Assembly (NCBI GenBank): GCA_047619485.1
Contig: JBLHKE010000153.1
Span: 1-12,543 of the forward strand
Origin: JBLHKE01 sp047619485
GTDB taxonomy: Bacteria > Verrucomicrobiota > Verrucomicrobiia > Verrucomicrobiales > DEV007
Direction: 5' to 3'
Length of the DNA: 12,543 nt
The notes under the pieces are model-generated. The model ran no database searches. It was given only the letters and a program-made list of their open reading frames with translations, and was not told where the DNA came from. Position 1 is the first letter of the stretch, and every line of letters starts with the position of its first letter. Below are positions 7,842-12,543 of this stretch, one piece after another. The position numbers and the translations under genes were made by a program.

Positions 7842-9224
7842 ATGATGAGAATCCGACTTACCTCCCTAGCGCTTCTTCTATCCCCGGCGCTCCTCCTCTC
7901 CGCAGAGCAACCGCCGGTAAACTACGACGAGCACATCAAACCGATCTTCCGTCAGCACTGCCTCAAGTGTCACGGCGAGGACAAGCACAAAGCCGACCTG
8001 AACCTGCAAAGCTACGCGACCGCGATGAAGGGCGGTAGCGGCGGATCCGCATTGGTCGCTGGGCGCGCCGCGCAGAGCTTGCTGTTTCAAGCGATCAACA
8101 ATCCCGATGACGACGCGCGCATGCCGCCGAACAAACGACCGATTCCTAACGAGCAGATCACCACGATCCAACGTTGGATCGAAAGCGGCCTGCGGGAGGC
8201 TGCAGGGGGCGAATCGCTGGCCACCGCGCGCGATACCAGCTTCCAACCGTCTGCTGACATAGGTGCGAAACCGGCGGTCCCGGCGATGCCCGAGAACTTG
8301 CCCGATGTTACGCTACCCGAGACGCTCCGTCCGCTACCGGCTCTGGCGCTGGACACCAGCCCGTGGGCACCGTTAGTGGCAGTGTCAGGGCAGGGGCATG
8401 TGCGACTGATCCACGCACAAACACAAGAGGAGTTGGGCAGGCTCCCGTTCCCTGAAGGCGTGCCGCACGTCATCCGCTTCAGCCGAGACGGTTCGTTGCT
8501 CATGGTCGCTGGCGGTCAGCCGGTTCAGTCCGGCAAGGTCATCCTGTTCGATATCAAATCTGGCAAGCGTCTCGCCGCGATCGGCGATGAGATCGACGTC
8601 GTGCTCGCCGCCGACCTCAGCCCAGACCAGAAGCTGCTAGCGCTTGGCGGATCCGGCAAGGTCGTCAAAGTCTACTCGACCGTCGACGGCACGCTTCAAT
8701 ACAAGATCGAAAAGCACACCGACTGGATCACCGCTACTGCCTTCAGCCCCGATGGCAAACACCTTGCCACTGCCGACCGCGCAGGCGGCTTGCATCTCTG
8801 GGATGCCAGCGGTGGCGGAATTATCCTCAGCCTCTCGGCACACAAGGCATCGATCAGAGCGCTCGACTGGCGGCCGGATAACAAGTTCTTAGTCTCAGCC
8901 GCCGAAGACGGCCACATCATCTGGTGGGATGTCGCCGATGGCTGGCCAGCGATCGACAGATCCAACGCCCACCCGCCGCTGCGCCCGGCGGGATCCTACG
9001 GCACGATTCCCAACGGCGTCCTGGCTGCCAGGTTCGACCACAATGGTATGCTCTCGACCACCGGTCGCGATCAGGTGGTGCAACTCTGGGACACCCAAGG
9101 CAATTCCCTCAAGAAGTTCAAACTCGACAGCGGCCTGCCAATCAGCATCGCGTTCTCACACTGCGGCGACGTGCTTGTCGGCGGTGATTCGCTAGGACAG
9201 GTCCAGTTCTGGAAGATCGACTGA
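7842..9224 (+). CDS. Exported planctomycete-type cytochrome c fused to WD40 repeats
   Basis: This is a 460-residue protein counted from ATG 7842. The signal peptide is at about residues 1-21 (ending near LLLSAEQP). A planctomycete cytochrome c (PSCyt1-like) domain spans about 26-118: VNYDEHIKPIFRQHCLKCHG carries CLKCH (40-44), DLNLQSY follows, and RMPPNKRP supplies M94 as a likely axial ligand. From about 165 to the end there are WD40-type repeats, for example ITATAFSPDGKHLATADRAG with LHLWD, then IRALDWRPDNKFLVSAAEDG with IIWWD, and VVQLWD, giving a beta-propeller. The product probably sits outside the cytoplasm and could pass electrons to or from the DUF1549/DUF1553 protein encoded 11 bp upstream. 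The frame also has a TTG at 7827 overlapping the previous stop, but ATG 7842 (or 7845) places the signal peptide correctly. The Shine-Dalgarno is weak. Confidence 0.9.
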   Translation: MMRIRLTSLALLLSPALLLSAEQPPVNYDEHIKPIFRQHCLKCHGEDKHKADLNLQSYATAMKGGSGGSALVAGRAAQSLLFQAINNPDDDARMPPNKRPIPNEQITTIQRWIESGLREAAGGESLATARDTSFQPSADIGAKPAVPAMPENLPDVTLPETLRPLPALALDTSPWAPLVAVSGQGHVRLIHAQTQEELGRLPFPEGVPHVIRFSRDGSLLMVAGGQPVQSGKVILFDIKSGKRLAAIGDEIDVVLAADLSPDQKLLALGGSGKVVKVYSTVDGTLQYKIEKHTDWITATAFSPDGKHLATADRAGGLHLWDASGGGIILSLSAHKASIRALDWRPDNKFLVSAAEDGHIIWWDVADGWPAIDRSNAHPPLRPAGSYGTIPNGVLAARFDHNGMLSTTGRDQVVQLWDTQGNSLKKFKLDSGLPISIAFSHCGDVLVGGDSLGQVQFWKID

Positions 9225-9281
9225 ACTAAACCCCATGCCATAAGATTACGTAGATTCACTTTTCCAACCATACCCATACCC
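9225..9281 (+). promoter_or_regulatory. Short leader before ThuA-SGNH gene, no Shine-Dalgarno
   Basis: This 57-bp gap is AT-richer than the cluster before it. Immediately upstream of ATG 9282 the hexamer CCATAC occurs twice in tandem (9268-9279) and runs into CCATG. There is no Shine-Dalgarno-like sequence and no clear terminator hairpin, so read-through from the upstream cluster is possible, as is a separate promoter. I cannot assign one. Confidence 0.3.
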
Positions 9282-11390
9282 ATGATCAAACGCAGCCTTA
9301 CCTACCTCCTAGCAAGCTTCGCTCTTGTCTTGCCTTCTCACGCCGAAGTAGACGCCATCACCAAATCTGTCTCTGGTGAGGATAAGCAGAAGATTGCCGA
9401 CGCAGCCCCCGCGAAAGCACCTGCCAAGCCCAAGAAGGATCGCAAGATGTTAGTCTTTAGCCTAACCAAAGGCTTTCGTCATGGCTCCATCCCGCATGGT
9501 GTTGTGGCAATGAACGAGCTTGGCAAGAAGACGGGGGCGTTCTCCATTGAGCATAGCGAAGATCCTGCCGTATTTACCAAGGAGAATCTGGCGCGATTCG
9601 ATGCGGTGATGATGCTGAACACCACTGGGGAACTCTTTGAGGAAGCTGAGAAGAAAGCCGCGCTTTCTGAGTTTGTGAAAAGCGGCAAGGGCTTGGTTGG
9701 GATTCATTCTGCGACCGACACCTTCTACAGTTGGCCTGAATATGGTGAAATGATGGGCGGCTACTTTGACGGACATCCTTGGCACGAGGAGGTGACCTTG
9801 AAAGTCGAGGACCTTGATCACGCCACCTGCGCCTGCTTTGAGCACAGCAAGTTCGTGATCAAAGACGAGATCTATCAGTATAAAGAGAAGCCCTATTCAC
9901 GCGATCGCTTGCGTGTCCTGCTCAGCCTCGATCCTGACGGCACCAACATGAGCAAAGGCGGCATGAAACGCCAAGACGGCGACTACGCCGTTGGTTGGGT
10001 GAACAAGCACGGCGACGGCAACATCTTCTACTGCAACCTGGGTCATCGCAATGAGACGTTCTGGCATCCCGTTGTGCTGCAGCATTTCCTAGCAGGCATC
10101 CAATTTGCCTTCGGTGATCTTACCGGCGACACCACGCCTAGCAATCAATTCAAGAAAGAGAAGAAGCAAGCTTCAAGCAAGCCTGCTGGCCCTCTCAAGA
10201 AAGGTGATCGCCTGGCGATTGTTGGCGATTCCATCACCGAGCAGAAGCTCTACAGCAAGTATATCGAAACGTATCTGCTAGCGTGCATGCCCCAATTGAA
10301 TGTGCAATGCCTCCAGTTTGGTTGGGGCGGCGAACGCGCTCCGGGCTTTGCTGCACGTCTGGCCAATGACATGGCTCCTTGGAAGCCCACGATCATGACC
10401 ACCTGTTATGGGATGAATGATGGCAGTTACCGCGCCTATGAAGAGGGCATCGGCAAACGTTACGCAGATGGCATGCAAGACATCGTGGAACAGGCCAAAG
10501 CCTTAGGCACCACCGTGGTGGTGGGTTCACCCGGCATCGTCGACAGCGACACCTTTGCCAAGGATCGCCCAGACTTTGATAAGATCTACAACGCCAATCT
10601 TGAGCAATTGAGCAAGATCGCTGAGGTCGTGGCCAAGGACAACGGCTTCACGTTCGCCAATGTGTTTGAGCCTATGATGAAAGCCATGGTGGCAGGCAAG
10701 GAAGCCCATGGCAGTGAGTATCACGTAGGCGGCGGCGATGGCGTGCATCCTGCGCCCAATGGTCATCTCGCCATGGCCCATGCCTTTCTCAAAGGCCTCG
10801 GCATGAAGGGTAATCTCGGCATGGTGCGAGTGAACTTTAAAAATGGCAACGCCAAGGCCGCCAATGGTCACGAGGTAATCTCCTCCCAGGATGGCGTCGT
10901 GACGGTCAAGAGTAGCCGCTATCCCTTCTGCTTTACCGGTGAGAAGGACGATCCTAACGGCACGCGCAGCATCCTGCCATTCTTACCATTCAACAATCAA
11001 CTCAATCGCTTTCGTTTGGTGGTGAAGAATCTGCCTGAAGCGCACGCCGACGTGACCTGGGGCGGCAGCACCAAGACCTTCACTCGCGAGCAGTTGGACA
11101 AAGGAGTCAATCTGGCCAACGCCTTTGTGGACAGCAACCCTTTCGCCGAGAAGTTCGCTGCCGTGATGGAAGCTGTGGAGAAGAAGCAGCGCTTCGAGAC
11201 GCCCATGATCAAAAGCCAGATCAATGGGTTCCGTCGTTTCACCGAGACCTTCAACGGGGACGCCGAGGTCGAGAAGGCACTCAAAGTCTTGCGTGACAAG
11301 CTATTCGCCAAGAACGACGAACTCTATCAAGAGGCGAAGGCAACGGTGACTCCGCTAGAGCATGCAATCAAGATCGTGCCGAAGGCGTAG
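9282..11390 (+). CDS. Exported ThuA domain-SGNH/GDSL hydrolase fusion protein
   Basis: This is a 702-residue protein with a signal peptide at about 1-21 (cleavage near SHAEV) and an Ala/Pro/Lys-rich spacer at 41-55. Residues about 56-280 are a ThuA-like domain (trehalose-utilisation, glutamine-amidotransferase-like fold): VFSLTKGFRHGSIPHG, GLVGIHSATDTF (138-149), YFDGHPWHEE, DEIYQY and GNIFYCNLGH. A Lys-rich linker (about 289-308) leads to an SGNH hydrolase domain with every expected block: GDSIT with nucleophile S317, GWGGERA (347-353) for the oxyanion Gly, GMND with N379, and DGVHP with D486 and H489. A C-terminal region (about 505-702) has no catalytic motif that I recognise. SGNH enzymes cleave ester or acetyl groups; the ThuA fold in planctomycetes is linked to sugar metabolism. 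A carbohydrate esterase acting outside the cytoplasm is therefore plausible but unproven. The gene looks richer in Lys codons and lower in GC than its upstream neighbours. Confidence 0.92.
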   Translation: MIKRSLTYLLASFALVLPSHAEVDAITKSVSGEDKQKIADAAPAKAPAKPKKDRKMLVFSLTKGFRHGSIPHGVVAMNELGKKTGAFSIEHSEDPAVFTKENLARFDAVMMLNTTGELFEEAEKKAALSEFVKSGKGLVGIHSATDTFYSWPEYGEMMGGYFDGHPWHEEVTLKVEDLDHATCACFEHSKFVIKDEIYQYKEKPYSRDRLRVLLSLDPDGTNMSKGGMKRQDGDYAVGWVNKHGDGNIFYCNLGHRNETFWHPVVLQHFLAGIQFAFGDLTGDTTPSNQFKKEKKQASSKPAGPLKKGDRLAIVGDSITEQKLYSKYIETYLLACMPQLNVQCLQFGWGGERAPGFAARLANDMAPWKPTIMTTCYGMNDGSYRAYEEGIGKRYADGMQDIVEQAKALGTTVVVGSPGIVDSDTFAKDRPDFDKIYNANLEQLSKIAEVVAKDNGFTFANVFEPMMKAMVAGKEAHGSEYHVGGGDGVHPAPNGHLAMAHAFLKGLGMKGNLGMVRVNFKNGNAKAANGHEVISSQDGVVTVKSSRYPFCFTGEKDDPNGTRSILPFLPFNNQLNRFRLVVKNLPEAHADVTWGGSTKTFTREQLDKGVNLANAFVDSNPFAEKFAAVMEAVEKKQRFETPMIKSQINGFRRFTETFNGDAEVEKALKVLRDKLFAKNDELYQEAKATVTPLEHAIKIVPKA

Positions 11391-11439
11391 CCCCAGCACC
11401 ATCTTGATCGACAAGGATGGAATCATTCATGCGAAGTGA
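11389..11439 (+). pseudogene. Possible redoxin/TlpA-like C-terminal fragment
   Basis: In the frame that reads SPSTILIDKDGIIHAK and then stops (TGA 11437-11439), this short segment matches the typical P-x-x-x-L-I-D-x-D-G-x-I strand-turn of thioredoxin-like redoxins. There is no start and no Cys motif, and the frame enters the end of the ThuA-SGNH gene, so at most it is a scar of a lost gene. The match covers only about 15 residues and could be chance. Confidence 0.28.
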
Positions 11440-11478
11440 GTTCCAAGCAACGTGGAAAGAAATCATCGTCCCAAGTAG

Positions 11479-11498
11479 CGGAACTGGTGACAGTTCCG
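11479..11498. repeat. Inverted repeat, 7-bp perfect arms, upstream of antitoxin
   Basis: CGGAACT (11479-11485) and AGTTCCG (11492-11498) are perfect reverse complements around a 6-nt centre. A second pair, GTAGC (11475-11479) and GCTAC (11513-11517), brackets it. No T-run follows, so a factor-independent terminator is unlikely. An operator for the antitoxin or a leader RNA hairpin is possible; the site lies 130 bp before the first antitoxin start. Confidence 0.35.
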
Positions 11499-11616
11499 AG
11501 CAGTGCACTCCGGCTACGAAAGAAGTGTGACCATTTCTTTCTCAGGCTTCTGGTAGATTCAGCTTTGGGACGATTATCCCTTTCCGCGTCATCCAACAGT
11601 TCGGCAGGTTCTATTC

Positions 11617-11622
11617 AGGAGA
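11617..11622 (+). promoter_or_regulatory. Shine-Dalgarno deciding the antitoxin start
   Basis: AGGAGA lies 6 nt before GTG 11629, an ideal spacing. The alternative ATG at 11686 has no comparable site. This favours the longer GTG-initiated form, although the shorter form fits the usual family length better. Confidence 0.55.
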
Positions 11623-11628
11623 AAAGCT

Positions 11629-12123
11629 GTGATTTCGTCTATTTCGTTGGTTGCGCCTGTTTCGAGTATTGATACGATCGATGGTATGAGTGCCACGACA
11701 GAAGAACGGGACCCCTTAGCTGAGAGCGACATCCGGCTTGCCCAAGAGTCAGTCCTTCTCTTGCAGAAATCACGGAAACGCTCGCTTAAGGTTCAGATTA
11801 ACAACCAGGAAGTGACTTTGCCTGTAGCCATGACGGAGGTCGTCAGCAATTGCCTACAGATCATGGCAGATGGGCAAGCCGTCGAAGTGTTCGGGTCAGA
11901 TCAGGAAATCGGAACCCAACAAGCGGCCGATATCCTCCGGGTATCGCGTCCCTATCTCGTCAAATTGCTAGACACGGGCGCAATCCCCTCCCGCAAAGTC
12001 GGCGTGCAGCGCCGTGTTCATCTATCGGACATCTTGCATTACAAACGTCAAGAGAGCGAGGCACGTCGGAAAGCTCTCATCGAATTGGCCGCTGAGGGAC
12101 AACGACTAGGCCTGGGAGAGTGA
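11629..12123 (+). CDS. Excisionase-type helix-turn-helix antitoxin of a PIN toxin module
   Basis: This is 164 residues from GTG 11629, or 145 from ATG 11686. The C-terminal third holds an excisionase/MerR-like DNA-binding domain (about residues 94-139 of the long form): IGTQQAADILRVSRPYLVKLL, then GAIPSRKVGVQRRVHLSDIL, then YKR. It is followed by an acidic and basic tail, RRKALIELAAEGQRLGLGE. The N-terminal part (LKVQINNQEVTLPVAMTEVV, then LQIMADGQAVEVF) matches the usual N-terminal half of antitoxins found beside COG1569-like PIN-domain proteins. By analogy it should bind and neutralise the PIN protein and repress the operon. Its TGA overlaps the GTG start of the toxin gene (GTGA), which couples the two. 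A good Shine-Dalgarno supports 11629, but residues 1-19 look unlike the family, so 11686 remains possible. Confidence 0.82.
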   Translation: MISSISLVAPVSSIDTIDGMSATTEERDPLAESDIRLAQESVLLLQKSRKRSLKVQINNQEVTLPVAMTEVVSNCLQIMADGQAVEVFGSDQEIGTQQAADILRVSRPYLVKLLDTGAIPSRKVGVQRRVHLSDILHYKRQESEARRKALIELAAEGQRLGLGE

Positions 12124-12440
12124 GCCGCGGCGATCCTATCGTTGTGCCGGATGCTTGTGTGCTCTACCCTGCCGGATTGCGACGCCTCATGATGTGGCTT
12201 GCTGTTCACAACGTGATTCGACCGAAATGGACCGTCGAGATTCACGATGAATGGATGCGCAACGTTCTAAAAGATCAGCCCGACCTCACGCGCGAGAACC
12301 TCGAAAGAACTCGCCGGTTGATGGATGCGCATGCAGGCGATTGTCTCGTGAGCGGCTATGAGAAACACATCTCTGCGCTGTCCCTCCCAGATCCTAACGA
12401 TCGTCACGTGCTAGCTGCTGCTATACTGCCCCGCGTATAG
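12120..12440 (+). CDS. PIN-domain toxin, C-terminally truncated
   Basis: This 106-residue product is clearly the N-terminal part of a PIN-domain ribonuclease toxin: VVPDACVLYPAGLRRLMMWLA (D11 as first acidic residue), PKWTVEIHDEWMRN (E40, D43), DLTRENLERTRRLMDAH, DCLVSGYE, then LPDPNDRHVLAAAI with D94. Members of this family that I remember continue from HVLAAAI into a strand such as ADVIVTFNLKDFP carrying the last conserved polar or acidic residue, then a further tail. Here the frame changes to LPRV and stops. The missing part includes the end of the PIN fold, so the product is probably inactive or altered. It starts at GTG 12120, overlapping the antitoxin stop. The break at about 12423-12426 lies at TATA, and no continuation of the family is evident in the other frames downstream within the window. 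It could equally be annotated as a pseudogene. Confidence 0.75.
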   Translation: MSRGDPIVVPDACVLYPAGLRRLMMWLAVHNVIRPKWTVEIHDEWMRNVLKDQPDLTRENLERTRRLMDAHAGDCLVSGYEKHISALSLPDPNDRHVLAAAILPRV

Positions 12441-12498
12441 ATTTGTGAAAAGACAAGTGATGTAAATCGGCCACTTTGCTCTATCATTGAAAGCCAAT
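12441..12498. other. Gap after truncated toxin; possible mobile element left end
   Basis: This 58-bp AT-rich stretch has no gene. Because family homology of the upstream toxin stops at a TA-containing site and a new frame begins at 12499, it may be the untranslated end of an insertion sequence. No terminal repeat can be confirmed, since the opposite end is outside the window. Confidence 0.25.
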
Positions 12499-12543
12499 AT
12501 GATTCGCTTAGAGCTCACTGACCAAGACTTGACTGACATTGTC
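12499..12543 (+). CDS. Unidentified protein, N-terminus only (runs off window)
   Basis: ATG 12499 opens a frame of 15 codons (MIRLELTDQDLTDIV) with no stop before the window end. The weak purine stretch GAAAG lies 7 nt upstream of it. The peptide is too short for a family call. Some IS630-type transposases begin in a similar way (M-I-R/K-L/I with a T/S-D/E-x-D/E turn), which would fit an insertion into the toxin gene, but this is a guess. Confidence 0.4.
   Translation, partial: MIRLELTDQDLTDIV

Larger units (their letters stand above)
11440..11628. other. Intergenic leader of toxin-antitoxin module, no gene recognised
   Basis: This 189-bp stretch has lower GC than the main cluster. A GTG-initiated frame crosses it (11436-11672), but the product is low-complexity, resembles nothing I know and has no ribosome binding site. 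The stretch contains a palindrome (11479-11498) and, at its 3' end, a Shine-Dalgarno for the antitoxin. Confidence 0.4.

Noticed and set aside
11399..11420. Hairpin-like CCATCTTG/CAAGGATGG after the ThuA-SGNH stop as a terminator
   Set aside because: The stem has a bulged G, no T-run follows, and the same bases are better explained, if at all, as the redoxin-like coding fragment.
11436..11672. Small GTG-initiated frame of 78 residues between ThuA-SGNH and the antitoxin
   Set aside because: No ribosome binding site, low-complexity Ser/Lys-rich start, overlaps the antitoxin start in another frame, and resembles no family I know.
1..12543. CRISPR arrays, tRNA or rRNA genes, reverse transcriptase or retron-like elements
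   Set aside because: No regularly spaced repeats, no cloverleaf-like segment and no matching protein motif were seen on either strand.

Overview
The window looks like chromosome of a Planctomycetes/Verrucomicrobia-type bacterium. The main evidence is a cluster of extracytoplasmic families typical of that superphylum: a DUF1501 protein, a PPC-domain protein, a haem-motif DUF1549/DUF1553 protein and a planctomycete-type cytochrome c fused to WD40 repeats. Most of these genes have export signals, and several lack a clear Shine-Dalgarno sequence. I cannot assign a genus.

Layout. Positions 1-329 (minus) hold the N-terminal end of a decayed IS1380-type transposase with an in-frame stop; 330-502 is non-coding and may contain the end of that element. 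Positions 503-1639 (minus) hold a lactonase-type beta-propeller gene broken by two frameshifts. One is a perfect 10-bp tandem duplication; the other is probably a single base lost from a G run. A 123-bp divergent gap separates it from four tightly spaced plus-strand genes at 1763-9224: DUF1501, PPC, DUF1549/DUF1553 and cytochrome-WD40, joined by a 9-bp gap, a 4-bp overlap and an 11-bp gap. A fifth plus-strand gene (9282-11390) encodes an exported ThuA-SGNH hydrolase fusion whose base use looks different from its neighbours.

From 11391 on, the window looks like accessory DNA. It holds a possible redoxin-like tail fragment, a palindrome, and a two-gene toxin-antitoxin module made of an excisionase-type helix-turn-helix antitoxin and a PIN-domain toxin. 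The toxin loses its C-terminal part abruptly, and a new reading frame begins about 60 bp later and runs off the window.

How the genes may work together: the four-gene cluster encodes only exported proteins, two of them with haem-attachment motifs, and the ThuA-SGNH protein is also exported. Gene content suggests an envelope-located redox and carbohydrate or ester handling unit, but neither substrate nor reaction can be read from the sequence. Both ends of the window show genome decay or mobile DNA. The most unusual points are the precise 10-bp duplication in the lactonase gene, the two different haem motifs in one protein, the ThuA-SGNH fusion, and the truncated PIN toxin. I see no CRISPR array, rRNA or tRNA, and no clear sign of a wholly new defence system.
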